64,000 nt of DNA, taken from NCBI RefSeq assembly GCF_033115175.1, contig NC_084847.1:44005905-44069904 (forward strand), given 5' to 3'. The stretch comes from Lepus europaeus (lineage: Eukaryota; Chordata; Mammalia; Lagomorpha; Leporidae). The notes beneath the pieces were generated by a model that saw only the letters and a program-made list of their open reading frames with translations, had not been told where the DNA came from and did no database searches. Of this stretch, positions 1 through 11,519 are shown one piece after another. Made by a program: the position numbers and the translations under genes. Every line of letters starts with the position of its first letter. The stretch's first letter is position 1.

Positions 1-246
1 TCTGCACCAGACCACGTATAGTAGCGCTGCTTACTGTAAGAGTGAAAAATGGAAAAAAATCGAAGAATATAAAGAAATCAAAAACCAACCTCCCACCCAC
101 CCAGAGATAATATTTTCCTATTTTCTTTTGAGAATTAAAATCCTATTTCCCCATCCTTCTTACGGGACATTCAACTGCGAACATTTCCCATTATTATTAA
201 ATAATATGTTAACTAAATAATGTGAATGTAGTAAATAAATTGTATT
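1..246. other. Unassigned AT-rich flank
   Basis: No gene, SINE or recognisable repeat is seen here. It ends at the left target-site duplication of the first SINE. Confidence 0.5.
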
Positions 247-260
247 AAAACTTCATGACA

Positions 261-583
261 GGGGCTGGTGCTGTGGCACAGCAGGTTAATGCCCTGGCCT
301 GAAGCGCCAGCACCCCATTCTAGTCTGGACTGCTCCACTTCCTATCCAGCTCTCTGCTATGGCCTGGGAAAGCAGTAGAAGATGGCCCAAGTGATTGGGC
401 CCCTGCACCCACATGGGAGACCAGGAAGAAGCTCCTGGGCTCCTGGCTTCGGATTGGCGCAGCTCTGGCCATTGCAGCCATCTGGGGAGTGAACCAGTGG
501 ATAGAAGATTCTCTCTCTCTCTGTCTCTACCTCTCTCTGTACCTCTGTCTTTCAAATAAATAAAATAAATCTTTAAAAAAAAG
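261..583 (+). mobile_element. C-repeat SINE (rabbit tRNA-derived family), full length
   Basis: Begins with ggggctggtgctgtggcaca, followed by the gatggcccaagt and gggagaccagga body motifs, a TC-rich tract and an A-rich AATAAA tail. It is flanked by a perfect 14-bp target-site duplication, aaaacttcatgaca, at 247-260 and 584-597. The duplication fixes both ends and shows L1-style retrotransposition. Confidence 0.95.
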
Positions 584-597
584 AAAACTTCATGACA

Positions 598-1223
598 AAG
601 TGTCATAGGGCAATTTACAGAAGGACATCATTTTCTCAACTGGTCCCCTATTTTTTGGCTAGGCCTGATTCTTTCTACAAGTGTACACACTATGTTTACA
701 CTAAGAAAAGGAGCTGTTTCTCCCTCTATTGCTTCCAACTGTCCACATGAGATTGTTCTTTAGGGGAATGATTGTGCTAAGTGTGTCCCTGAATTCCGAT
801 GACTTCCTCCATGGAGCGTGTATCACAGCATTCCCAACTGGACAGAATGAAGACCGACACGTGGCACCAACCCATGTTAGATAGAATGTTACACAATCCA
901 GATCACCGCATGCAAAATTGGAAATGCGTAGAAAGTCACTCTTCTGGGGCCATACCACTATGGCACATATTTAAAAAAAAGCACACCACATTAAATGCCT
1001 ATATTTGTCCCAAGTTCCTCCCTAATGAGACCCTGGAGGATAGTAAGTTCAACTGTTCTAGCTCCTAAATGACTAGCTCACTTGTGTGCAAAGTAGGAAC
1101 AGGGCTGCTGGGAGTGATAGAGCCTGAAACAACCCAGAATCACAAAGGACAGCCCTGGGCGGATCAGGGCAGAGGTCAAGGGCACAGGATCTGGAAGACG
1201 GTAACTTCTGAACTTCTGAACTG
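598..1223. other. Unassigned non-coding stretch
   Basis: Short open frames occur on both strands, but none has a recognisable domain or splice context. No repeat family was identified. Confidence 0.4.
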
Positions 1224-1237
1224 AAAGAGTTGAGAAC

Positions 1238-1566
1238 GTGGCTGGCACCACAGCTCACTAGGCTAATAATCCACCTGCGGCACCAGCACCCTGGGTTCTA
1301 GTCCCAGTTGGGGTGCTGGTTCTGTCCCAGTTGCTCCTCTTCCAGTCCAGCTCTCTGCTGTGGCCCAGGATTGCAGTGGAGGATGGCCCAGGTGCTTGGG
1401 CCCTGCACCCGCATGGGAGACCAGGATAAGCACCTGGCTCCTGGCTTCGGATCAGCATAGCACGCCAGCCACAGCAGCCTTTGGGGGGGTGAACCAACGG
1501 AAAAAGGAAGACCTTTCTCTCTGTCTCTCTCTCTCTCTCACTGTCTATACTCTACCTGTCAAAAAA
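1238..1566 (+). mobile_element. C-repeat SINE, CSINE2-like
   Basis: Carries the CSINE2-type head (ggctggcaccacagctcacta), the duplicated gcaccagcaccctgggttcta and gttggggtgctggttctg segments, a TC tract and an A tail. A one-mismatch 14-bp target-site duplication, aaagagttgagaac / aaagagttgaggac, lies at 1224-1237 and 1567-1580. Confidence 0.93.
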
Positions 1567-2084
1567 AAAGAGTTGAGGACACAACTCCACAAAACATCTG
1601 TGGAAAAGCATGTGTTGCATCCTCTAGATGCTAAGCTTGGGGCACACCAAGATGCAATGCAATACAAAGGGAGAATCTTGTGTGAATGAAGCCGTGACAT
1701 TCTGCATTAAAAGAAAAAATCAGAAGTGAAAACAACCAACTCCTGGCACTGTCTAGCTTTAAAATCAAGCTGTCAGCAGGGGGATGTGTAATCATTTTGA
1801 CATGTTTCCATTGCATTGAAGAGTCAAGGTTTTAAATTTGGACTTAAATCTCAATGTTATGCAGCCTGGATTGTGAATACCTGTTTCATTTATATTTTTA
1901 AATGAAAACTTTAGAAGTGGATTGAACAGTCTAACGATTCTGGAGTTCACAAGAATCAAAAAGAATTTATTTATTTTAAATGGTCTACTTAAAAAACTTT
2001 TATCAGAGAAAATGAGAAAAGCGCTTTTAGGAAAGTCACCTTCTGTGAATTAGATACAGTTTGAGAATGTCTTCTTAGGGTTCA

Positions 2085-2475
2085 CCAGCTAGAAGCTTGG
2101 CCCCCCAATATGGAGATGTTAAAAATTTTGGGAATTTTAACAGCTGGAGCCTCATTGGGATGGTGTGAGAACATGGGGTGGGATTAAAGTAGTCCTCATG
2201 GACCCTGGTTAGTTCTCACCAGGGCATTGCTGTAAAAGGAAAACCAACCTTTTCTAAGTCCTCTGGCATCCCGTCTCCCCATGTGATGTCTCCTCCTTGT
2301 ACTAACTTCTTGTACCAAGATGCCATTCATCATAGTCAAAGAACTCACACCAGAGCCGTAAGGTGCCAGCACCATGCCCTTGAGCCTCTGAAACCATGAG
2401 CTAAATAAACTTCTCTTTTATACCTTACCCAGCCTCAGGCATTTTGCTATAGTAATGGAAAATGAACTAAGCCAG
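2085..2475 (+). mobile_element. MaLR-type LTR (MST-like), decayed
   Basis: The right half carries landmarks of this ancient LTR family: a tggtgtgagaacatgg core, a 'tagttctcacca' stretch, 'ggtgccagcaccatgccctt', 'aaaccatgagctaaataaac' with a polyadenylation signal, and a terminal 'ctatagtaatggaaaatgaac'-type end. The family is assigned from remembered consensus, so the subfamily is uncertain. Confidence 0.7.
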
Positions 2476-3238
2476 CGTGCAATGTAAGGTCTTGAGAGAG
2501 TTGTTCTGCTTATGTTTTTGGAAGACTGACCTCCTAACCCAGGTCAGAAAGCATCACTTCCTCTTAACACCTGCCTCTTCTTTGCAATACTATTGCAGAT
2601 GTTGTGTAACAATCTTCGAGTGACAATATGGTGATGAGGATTTCTTCAATAACACTTGTCAAAGAAACATGGATGGACCCAGCAAAAGCCTCGGATCCTT
2701 GGTACACACGCAGCTCTACCAGCTCGTTGCCCTAACAAAACCTTCCATAAGAAAAAGTCAGTAAATCAGTACTTCAAGCTAATTTTAAAGGAAACCATTT
2801 GGAATGAGTTTGCTTACAATCTTAGTACAAACACAATTTTCCAAAACGAAATTGAACCACAATACATTTTGGAGCTTAGACACTAAGGTTGAGAGTGTTC
2901 AGAGTGAATCAACTCGTGACAGCTGACAGCTCTATTTCTGGTGAGTCCTTGTGGCATTCACTTGGTATTTTAAACTCCCCAATTCTCCATAGTTCAGATC
3001 AAGTGACCTCCTTAATGACAGAACATTCAATTAACCACTTAGGCTGAAGAAAAGTGCTGTGAAATGTTTCCAAGCATATTTGGATCTGGGTAGATGGAGC
3101 AATACACCACCTTGTTTTTTCCACTGATTACAGCTATTGAACCTTCGGAGAACCCATGGAGCAGGCATTTAAGGATTTTGAGAGGTACATAATAGCAGGC
3201 AGATGAGCGGTAAAGTCTGAATTAAAAGTGCCCCCCCA
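2476..3238. other. Unassigned non-coding stretch
   Basis: No gene or repeat family recognised. A 76-codon open frame at 2656-2886 has no recognisable features. Confidence 0.4.
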
Positions 3239-3239
3239 A

Positions 3240-3570
3240 GGCTGGCGCCGCGGCTCACTAGGCTAATCCTCCACATTGTGGTGCAGGCACACCGGGTTCT
3301 AGTCCTGGTCAGGGCACCGGACTCTGTCCCGGTTGCCCCTCTTCCAGGCCAGCTCTCTGCTGTGGCCAGGGAGGATGGCCCAAGTGCTTGGGCCCGGCAC
3401 CCGCATGGGATACCAGGATAAGCACCTGGCTCCTGCCTCCAGATCAGTGTGGTGCGCCGGCCGCAGCGCGCTGGCCACAGTGGCCATTGGAGGGTGAACC
3501 AATGGCAAAAAGGAAGACCTTTCTCTCTGTCTCTCTCTCTCACTGTCCACTCTGCTCGTCAAAAAAAAAA
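3240..3570 (+). mobile_element. C-repeat SINE, CSINE2-like
   Basis: Starts ggctggcgccgcggctcact and ends in a TC tract followed by ten A residues. The body is close to the copies at 1238 and 55174. No convincing target-site duplication was found. Confidence 0.92.
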
Positions 3571-4084
3571 TGACCCTCAAAACAACAGATAAGTTTACTA
3601 GATTTTCTCTTCTAGTAGAAAGGTAGAGTGACACCTTGCAATGGACATCTGTGTGCCTGGCGGAAGACCTCCAGTTCAGGCTAGAGGGGAGAGCTAATCA
3701 ACAGAGACAGCAGAGGAAACACTGATTTTTTCATTTCTCCATTACCTCATGCTCCATCCCAGGGGAACCTGCAGGCTAAAAGACCTGAGGGAGGAGAAAA
3801 TCCTCTTTGATTAGAGAAACCGTTGCCTCAGGGAAGGACAAGACTCTAACGCTGTTTTTTCTCCCTTATGGTTGTATTGCTGTTGGGTCAGGAAGCTGAT
3901 ATAATTATGAAGAGTACATTACACCAGGACAAATCACAGCTCAGCCTGCTGGCCACAGAAACAAAAATGGGAGTCTCAAGGAACAAGAAGATTTCAGGGA
4001 ATGAAGAACTTGGCAAAATCACCTTAGAATATAATTTGTGAAATCCTGGGCTCACTCAGAGTCTGACCCTAGAGTCCGTAGACA
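3571..4084. other. Unassigned non-coding stretch
   Basis: Nothing recognisable is seen before the decayed L1 sequence that follows. Confidence 0.4.
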
Positions 4085-4825
4085 GACTTTGAGACCTAGT
4101 TAACAGGTCCCAGAATGGCCACTGGGTCATTCAGAAGCAGAGTGGATGTGGATAGCCCTCCAAAAGCTCTGAAAACCAAACAGACCACCCAAACAAAGCA
4201 GGCCAGGATATGCAGCCTAAACTCAACCAGGTTAACTGATTGCTTATACAAAAATGTCAAAGTTTTGGTTAGGCATTGAAGAAGGGCCAGCATCACTTAA
4301 CGTAACATTTAGAATGTCCAGACGCTAATACAAAATGACTGAGCACATGAAGAACCAAGAAAATTTCAATCTGCACAATAAGATGCCAGATGCCAATGAT
4401 CCTCTTGTTGGGACTACCTGAGAAATATGGACACCAGTGAGGGCAAACACTCTTGAGAGGAATGGAAAAACACAGGTCTGAACAAGGAAATAAATCATAT
4501 AAATAAGAACACAGTGGAGGGTTTAGAACCAAAAACAATGACAATGGCAGCAACAGCAAAACTCTATAGGTGGGATGAATTACAAAACGGGGATGATAGA
4601 ATTGATAGCGAATTTGTAGACAGAGCTGTAGAAATTCCTAACATTCTCCCACTCCACAAGGAGACAGAAAAGATGCAGAGAAGAAAAAAAAATTTAAAAA
4701 TAATGGCCAAAAACTCTCCAAAAATGTTAACATACCTTAACCGACAGATTTGAGAAACTCAACGAACCTCAAACAGGACAGGCCTAAGGAAAAGCAAGTC
4801 CAGACACATAATAATCAAATTATTA
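4085..4825 (+). mobile_element. Ancient L1 / half-L1 fragment (5' part, decayed)
   Basis: A-rich plus strand resembling old mammalian L1M/HAL1 sequence around ORF1, including a 'ggccaaaaactctccaaaaatg' type segment and a 'ccagacacataataatcaaa' end. No open frame survives. It stops at the target-site duplication caaattatta (4816-4825) and resumes at 11910. The younger element in between was therefore inserted into this one. Confidence 0.65.
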
Positions 4826-5739
4826 GGAGAGGCGGCAAGATGGCGGAATAGGCAAGGAGCACACTTAGTCCGGGGGCAGAGAAAGTTCAATATAAGTGGA
4901 GATACTGCAGGGTCAAGGAAGAGTAGGGGATGAAACAGCAGAGGAAACTCTTCCGGAACTAGTGATTCACAGTGGACCTGCGTGGAGAGCGTGGGAGCCC
5001 AAGTTCGGGACACCAGCGGCAGACTCAACGCACCAGCGCTGGAACGCGAGGTGAGCCGAACCTCCATAGCCCGAGATACCAGCAGGCAAGCGGAAAGAGG
5101 AGGCTAGAGGGAACGAGGCTTGAAACTCCGTGGGGAAAAGTTCACCAGGCTAACTAGAAGAGAGAGAAAAAAAATACAAAAAGCGACTGATACGGACACA
5201 AGTTTCTCTCTCTCCGCTCACCTCTCAAAGGCGAGCAAGACAGAGCAGGCGCCATTTTGGACATACGTCATAAGCAGGGTGACCTCAGGTCTGCACCAGC
5301 CCTGAGCCTAGCAGAAAAACCTGACTCTGTGGGGAGGGGTGAAATAACAGGAGATTAGCATCTAACTTGGCAACCCAGTGGGAGACTGCAGGAGAATTGG
5401 AGCCCACACTGAGGGCAGCAGAGATTCCCTGTGTGGTCCTTGGGAAAGAGCTTCCGATCTCTGGCTCCTGTGGGTATATCATTTGCCTGCTAACTACCTC
5501 CAATTACGTTCAGCTGTGCGGAATTACTTCCCTTTTAAATCAAAAAAAGAGAGATTTACCACACCTAACCTGGGAGTGTCATCCTTGACACACCCTCAAC
5601 CCTGAGGAACCAAACACAGCTCTCAGTCCACACTCATCTCAAGCCTCTAAGGCTCCACTGAAAGCAGACAGTCCACTTAATATAGAGCCATAGTGTAACA
5701 AGAAAAAACACCACAGTGAAGAAACCAAATATCTCCAAC
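4826..5739 (+). promoter_or_regulatory. L1 5' UTR with internal promoter
   Basis: Starts with the purine-rich ggcggcaagatggcggaata. An 'aagatggcg' YY1-like core near the extreme 5' end is the usual arrangement in mammalian L1 promoters, where it sets the transcription start. The rest is moderately GC-rich with several CpGs and leads straight to ORF1. An essentially full 5' end means the insertion was not 5' truncated. Confidence 0.75.
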
Positions 5740-6777
5740 ATGCCAAACAACAAATGCAAAAACCAAGCTAACAAGAACAAGGAAGAAACTATGACGCCCC
5801 CAAATGAAAAAGACACCCCAATTCAAGATTATGAAGATGATGAGATCGAAGAAATGCAAGAAGCGGATCTCAAAAAATTGATAAGAACATTAAGAAGTTC
5901 TAAAAAACAAATTCTTGAACTACAGAAATCCTTCATGGACAAGATAGAAAATCTCTCTCGTGAAAGTGAAATATTAAGGAGGAATCAAAATGAAATGAAA
6001 CAACTAGTGGAACAAGAAACTCTGATAGTGACGAGAAATCATAATGAAATGAAGAGTTCAATAGATCAAATGACAAACACATTAGAGAGCCTTAAAAACA
6101 GAATGGGCGAAGCAGAAGAGAGAATATCAGACTTAGAAGACAGAGAACAGGAAAGGAAACAGGCAAACCAAAGAAAAGAAGAAGAAATTAGAAATCTAAA
6201 AAATATTGTCGGGAATCTACAGGATACTATTAAAAAACCCATCATTCGGGTTCTAGGAGTTCCTGAAGGCATGGAGAGGGAGAAAGGATTAGAGGGCCTT
6301 TTCAGTGAGATACTAGCAGAAAATTTCCCAGGTTTGGAGAAGGACAGAGGCATCTTAGTACAGGAAGCTTATAGAACCCCTAATAAACATGACCAAAAGA
6401 GATCCTCACCACGACATGTTGTAATCAAACTCACCACAGTGAAACATAAAGAAAAGATCCTAAAAGGTGCAAGAGAGAAACGTCAGATCACTCTTAGAGG
6501 ATCTCCAATTAGACTCACAGCAGACTTCTCATCAGAAACCCTACAAGCTAGAAGGGAATGGCGAGACATAGCCCAGGTACTAAGAGAGAAAAACTGCCAG
6601 CCCAGAATACTATATCCTGCAAAGCTCTCATTTGTGAATGAAGGTGAAATTAAGACTTTTCATAGCAAACAGAAACTGAAAGAATTTGTTGCCACTCAAA
6701 CTGCCCTGCAGAAGATGCTTAACGATGTGTTACACACAGAAACACAGAAACATGGTCACCAATATGAAAGAAGGTAA
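5740..6777 (+). CDS. LINE-1 ORF1 protein (ORF1p), intact
   Basis: Encodes 345 residues of the L1 RNA-binding chaperone, which trimerises and coats L1 RNA in the cytoplasmic ribonucleoprotein. Seen in the sequence: a polar N-terminus rich in N, K, E and D; a long heptad-rich coiled coil at about residues 43-163; an RRM-like domain at about 168-248 opening with IIRVLGVPEG and including SSPRHVVIKL and KEKILKGAREK; and a basic C-terminal domain at about 258-320 with QARREWRDIAQVL and QPRILYPAKLSF. The frame is open further upstream to a GTG at 5716, but the first ATG is 5740, where L1 ORF1 proteins normally begin (MPNNK). No stops or frameshifts are present, so the element is fairly young. The expected ORF2 (endonuclease and reverse transcriptase) does not follow. 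Confidence 0.9.
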   Translation: MPNNKCKNQANKNKEETMTPPNEKDTPIQDYEDDEIEEMQEADLKKLIRTLRSSKKQILELQKSFMDKIENLSRESEILRRNQNEMKQLVEQETLIVTRNHNEMKSSIDQMTNTLESLKNRMGEAEERISDLEDREQERKQANQRKEEEIRNLKNIVGNLQDTIKKPIIRVLGVPEGMEREKGLEGLFSEILAENFPGLEKDRGILVQEAYRTPNKHDQKRSSPRHVVIKLTTVKHKEKILKGAREKRQITLRGSPIRLTADFSSETLQARREWRDIAQVLREKNCQPRILYPAKLSFVNEGEIKTFHSKQKLKEFVATQTALQKMLNDVLHTETQKHGHQYERR

Positions 6778-8579
6778 AGGAAGGAAACCTCACAGCAAAA
6801 GATCACAGGAAGCTCAATTTCTCTTTGACATAGAATTAAACTCTGATGCTCTGTTAAAGCAATGTGTTAAAGTAATCTATTATGTTCTCTTGATGTCTGT
6901 TAAATTCTAATTGTTCAAAAACAGCTGAATTTTTATTAAGAGCTATGGGTTATTTAAATATGTGCTTTTTTCAAAAATTTGAATAATCACCTTGTAACAA
7001 TGATCAAATTTGGTCTATGTTATGTCATGATTTTAAGAAATCTTATTTCAACCAGATATTTTGGATTTTGAGCCTTCTTGGCATTCTTGACAGGCATTCA
7101 AAAAATCAAAGTTTCAAACAATCTGGACTTTGTAAATCCTGGACTTTGGTTTTTCCAGTTTGGGCCCAACTGAAAAAATTGAAGGACCTATGTCTCTCAT
7201 CTTATAGAGACACAAACTAATCAGTCTATTTGGAGTATATTAGAAGTACTGTCAAGACATGATGTGGTACCAGACTTTAAGTTTCTATAATGGAAAATGC
7301 TATTAATACAAATGATTGAGAATTAAAAAGTCTAATGATCTTGTGTTACTAGACATGATAGTTATCTTAATGAGAAAGCCCCAGAGACTTAAAGGGTTAA
7401 ATACTTGTAAAATCCTACAGGTGCTTTCAAAAATACTGTGAAGTAAGCAAGTGCCTCTTGTTGGTTGATGAGTTTATAATTTTAAACATGGCGACTTAAA
7501 GTCTTTTGTCATCCACAGTTATATATGATGTGCTGCTCATAAAACTAAAGGGTTGTTGGTTCTGTGTTTAGCTGTCCTCCTATAGGTTCCTATGGACTTT
7601 TTCCAGCCACTTCTATTGTATTCAGTACTTTGGGATGGCTCTGTAAACAGATGAAGCCAATAATGTATTAACAGTACCAACTGAGAGAAAGTATGGTTAA
7701 CTGAGGTTACTAAAAACAAAAAGGAATTCAAATCAATTGGCAATCTACAAAAAGAGTTAAAGATTTTAAAAGCTATTATTAAAATTGCTATATTGGTCTA
7801 TTATGTTATGTTATATGTGTGTACATATTGTATGTCCACATGGGGAAATTTTATTAAGAGTTTTATTTTAAATGGCTTATAGATAAGATTGTCCATAAAT
7901 TTAAGCTGCTAAAATCAATCAAAGATACATTTTAATTTGTGGGACCTGAATCTGTGTATCATATGTTTTAGACTTGTTGGTAGAAAGAAACTAAAAACAT
8001 TTTAGATGGTTGTGCTTAAGTTTACTGGCTAAACAAACTACACCATGTTAGATGTTTAAGAGGTGTTTTCAAATACATGATTCTTAAAATTTATAGAAGG
8101 CATTGGACCTTCTGGTAAATGTTTTCTTAAGTTGTTATCTAATGGTTGAAACTGTTTGCTAAGTATTCATGTGATATTGCTATTGTCAGCAAGCGATCTA
8201 GGACTTGCTCCCTCATTTCTCTATTCTAAGCCCAACTTGTTCTTTCATTTCTCTATTCTCTTCAAGGTAGGAAACTAATTCTATTATGAAGGAATCTGTA
8301 GGATGCACAATTTAATCTTTAGACCTTATAAAAGAGATGGCTAACATTTTTCTGCAATAGCATAGCCAAAATAAGAACTCAAATAATAATCCCATAGCTA
8401 GATTTACTTCGCCATCAGCGAAGTATACAGTAAGTAGAAAAAACCTCCCTTTCAGACCAAAGGGAAAGAAAGTTTTAAAGTGAGAATATAATTTTCCTCA
8501 TGGGCATTGTCTACCTTAGAAAAACTACTACAGAACATGCCTGTGACTATAGACTTGTAGTTCAGGCCACCGAAGATTA
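6778..8579 (+). other. ORF1-downstream segment lacking ORF2
   Basis: Where L1 ORF2 (about 3.8 kb) should lie there is AT-rich sequence without the strong A bias of an L1 sense strand. It has no open frame above about 100 codons and no recognisable endonuclease or reverse-transcriptase motif. Its origin was not recognised. It is part of the insertion bounded by the target-site duplication. Confidence 0.6.
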
Positions 8580-8582
8580 GAG

Positions 8583-9110
8583 ATGGGACTTGGGCACTCC
8601 CTTGACTTGCATCCTCTGGTCTGCTTGAACACAAACCAGGAGGAAAAGAAAGCTCGGCATCAGAAGCAATGGGTGGCAGGCCTATTAATGGCTGATCTGT
8701 ACAGTGATCTGCCCTCAAGGAGACCCAACAGGCCAGTCCACTGCAGTGGCTTTCAATGTGGTAAGCCTGGGCTTCAGCAGAAGTCAGCTTGTGAAGAGCC
8801 CTGGCAGCTCTGCCAAGAGTTGGATCACTGGAAATGGACCTGCCCTGGAGTCGAAGGATGCCCAGGTCAGAGCCACAGATCTTATTGGCTCTAAGCTGAA
8901 AAGCCCTTCACTCAGCCCAACTTCCAAAGGGACCACTGCAGCTGAGGGGATGGTCAAGTAGGGTCAGCAACATTGCAGGCAGAACTGTAAATTTCTTGTT
9001 AGAGATGCCCCCTGCCTTTACCTGGCCAGCTCTCCTCCCAGGCCAGCCAAGTAATGAAAGTCAACAGAGTGCCTTCCCCTAGGAGGTTCACACCTCCCTT
9101 AGGATATACC
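8583..9110 (+). pseudogene. Retroviral gag nucleocapsid-like remnant
   Basis: The frame starting at 8583 contains, at about 8750-8846, two closely spaced zinc-knuckle-like segments: FQCGKPG, then LCQELDHWKWTCP. Endogenous retrovirus nucleocapsid proteins typically carry such paired CCHC knuckles. Both are degenerate. In the second, the C-x4-H-x4-C part survives but the first cysteine is a tryptophan; in the first, the leading cysteine and the histidine are lost. The frame stops at 8894 and the following sequence is broken in all frames. It is a fossil piece of an endogenous retrovirus captured in the L1-type element. No long terminal repeat was seen beside it. Confidence 0.5.
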
Positions 9111-9499
9111 CCATGTGAAGAGATAGATAGGTCTGGGCCTCTTAACTTACAAGGCCTAAAGCCCACCAGATTATTATCAAGCTCCTTCTATCAGGTTCTA
9201 TTTGCCTCTCAATCAGAAAACTTAATTGTAGCTTAGACAGCACCTTTCTTAGCTCCTCTAATAATGACTCTGTCCTTTGTTCTAGGCCCTGTCTAGTGCA
9301 CTTGGGCCTCATTCCTTTGTAATCATAACCTCTACTCTACCACCAATGGCTCTACTCCCAACCTGTGTGTACTGATGGTCCTCTTCCCCACTTAATGCTG
9401 TATAATTGTTCAAACCTGGTAAATGCCACTCTTAGGATCATTGGTTACTATCCTCACTCTGTCTTTTATGACCTTGTCTAAATATGATCAGAGTCGGCA

Positions 9500-9912
9500 A
9501 ACTTGGAAGGCTTCCATAGCCTTGGCAACTCATGACGACAGCCTAGGATGGTTACTGGCGCCATAAACTAGAGTGTCAATTTGTTGGGTCAACAACAGGA
9601 GCCACTGTGCACTTGCTCCTCATGTGGGATCTCTGTCCTTAATGTGCTGTACATTGTGATTTAATGCTATAACTAGTACTCAAACAGTATGTTTCACTTT
9701 GTGTTTCTATGTGGGTGCAAACTGTTGAAATCTTTATACTAAATTGATCTTCTGTATATAAATAGAATTAAAAATGAATCTCGATGCAAATGGAAGGGGA
9801 GAGGGAGCGGGAGATGGGAGGGTTGCGGGTGGGAGGGAAGTTATGGGAGGGGGAAGCCATTGTAATCCATAAGCTGTACACTGGAAATTTATATTCATTA
9901 AATAAAAGTTAA
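9500..9912 (+). mobile_element. L1 3' UTR / first 3' end of the composite element
   Basis: Contains the block also found at 11520-11909: a 'caactcatgacgacagcctagg' type start, 'ggagccactgtgcacttgct', 'gttgaaatctttatactaaa', a G-rich gggttgcgggtgggaggga tract, 'attaaataaaagtt' with a polyadenylation signal, and an A-run. The G-rich tract near the end is typical of mammalian L1 3' UTRs. Confidence 0.85.
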
Positions 9913-10109
9913 AAAAAAGAAAAGAAATAATGTTGGGGACTTACACCAGACAAATTGATTGATGAAATTTTTTTTGAGGGGGTGGGGATTTGTATCAAGC
10001 AAGGAAAAGAAACACAAGATGTTCCTAACATGCTTGTCTAAGGTATGATAAGGCCCTATCTGAGGGAGAAACACGAGGATTCCAACGCAGATAGGCAGAT
10101 GCACAAAAA

Positions 10110-10190
10110 TCAGTCAGGTCATACGATGCACTGAGCACCTGCCCTGTGCCAGGCACTGCGCCAGTGCCTGAGGACCCAAAATGAACATAC
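10110..10190 (+). mobile_element. MIR SINE fragment
   Basis: Core motif 'tgagcacctgccctgtgcca' followed by ggcactgcgcca, matching the MIR core. MIRs are far older than the L1 around it, so this part of the insertion must be carried-along genomic DNA. Confidence 0.75.
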
Positions 10191-10834
10191 TACAAACTAC
10201 CCCTCAGATCTTACTAATCAGGAGGTCTCCAAGAAAGAAAACCGCTACGAGAAACCTACTGGCTTCAGTAAGCTGCAGTTAAACTCACCGGTAAGAGACT
10301 CGATACACTACAATAAGGCCTGCATCTGTGCTCCATTTCCACATCCACAGCAGGAGATGGCAACTAAACTGAAGCTTATCTGTGGATTCTGCTCCAGATC
10401 CTGAAGCCGAAGGGCTTTCTCTACTGCTTTCAACTAGGGCAAAGCGAGGAGAAAGCTGATCTGGCTCCGGATCCCTATCTCAGAGACAGGGGAATCACTT
10501 ACTCACAAGCAAGAATTTTTCGGGTTAGAGTGAACCAAGTGTTTTTCTGCAGACCAGCTCCTTTGAAAGTCCTTCCTGGCAGGCAGATAAATGCCAGAGC
10601 ACAGCTAATGAGTTACACCCAGGAGTCAAACCAGCTCTGTCCTGTCTTCTGGCAAACAGGGTGCTCTGAGAACACCTACCCTACTGATTCACATAGGAAG
10701 CACTGTTTGGACAGGTGTGGCCTTCACCTTGAGCCTAAAAAATAGCAGAAGTTCTAACACTTCCAAAGAAATTTATGAGAGCATCAGTAGATATCATCTG
10801 AAGAATGCCATGTTGTTACACAAAATAGCTTTTA
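10191..10834. other. Unassigned DNA inside the composite insertion
   Basis: No gene or repeat recognised. It lies between the two L1 3' ends and is proposed to be flanking DNA from the source locus. Confidence 0.45.
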
Positions 10835-11515
10835 AATTATCTTATTTATATGAAAAGCAGAGTGACAGAGAAAGAGGGAGGGAGGAAAAGAGAGAGAAAG
10901 AGACTTTCCGTCCGCTGGTTCATTCCCTAAATGGCTGCAACAGTCAGGGATGGGCCAGGCTGAAGTCAGACGCCAGAAACTCTATCTGGGTCTTCCACAT
11001 GGGCGGCAGGGGTCCAAGAACTTGGGCCATCTTATGCTGCCTTCCAGGCACATTAGCAGGGAGCTGGATAAGAAGTGAATCAGGGGGCCGGCACTGTGGC
11101 ACAGCAGGTTAAAGCCCTGGCCTGAAAGGCCAGCATCCCATATGGGTGCCGGTTCTAGTTCCAGCTGCTCCTCTTCCGATCCAGCTCTCTGCCTAGGATA
11201 GCAGTAGAAGTCTTTGGGCCATGTGGGAGACCCAGAGAAAGCTCCTGGCTTCAGATTGACACAGTTCTGGCCAATGCGGCCATCTGGGGAGTGAACCAGC
11301 GGATAGAAGACTGACGCCTCCCTTCCTTCCTCCCTCTCTCCCTCCTCTCTATCTCTCTCTCACCCTCCCTCCCTCCTTTCCTCTCTAACTCTTTCAAATA
11401 AATAAATTAAATCTTAAAAAAAAGTGAACAGCTGGGACTCAAGGGGCACTCCAGTCTGGGATGCTGGTATCACAAGCAACAGCTTAACCTGCTGTGCCAC
11501 AAGGCTGGCCCCCGA
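10835..11515 (-). mobile_element. Older C-repeat SINE, split by a younger SINE
   Basis: Reverse orientation: A/T-rich tail and GA tract at about 10835-10910, body to 11082, resuming at about 11423 with 'agctgggactcaaggggcac' and ending near the head motif 'gctgtgccacaaggctggcc'. The interruption is the plus-strand SINE at 11083-11422. Confidence 0.85.
11083..11422 (+). mobile_element. C-repeat SINE nested in an older copy
   Basis: Starts ggggccggcactgtggcaca and ends TTCAAATAAATAAATTAAATC plus an A-run. Short similar flanks (gtgaatca / gtgaacag) suggest a target-site duplication with a mismatch. It cuts the minus-strand SINE in two and is therefore younger. Confidence 0.9.
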
Positions 11516-11519
11516 TATG

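Noticed and set aside
5716..5739. L1 ORF1 start at 5716
   Set aside because: The codon is GTG; the ATG at 5740 matches the usual ORF1 N-terminus.
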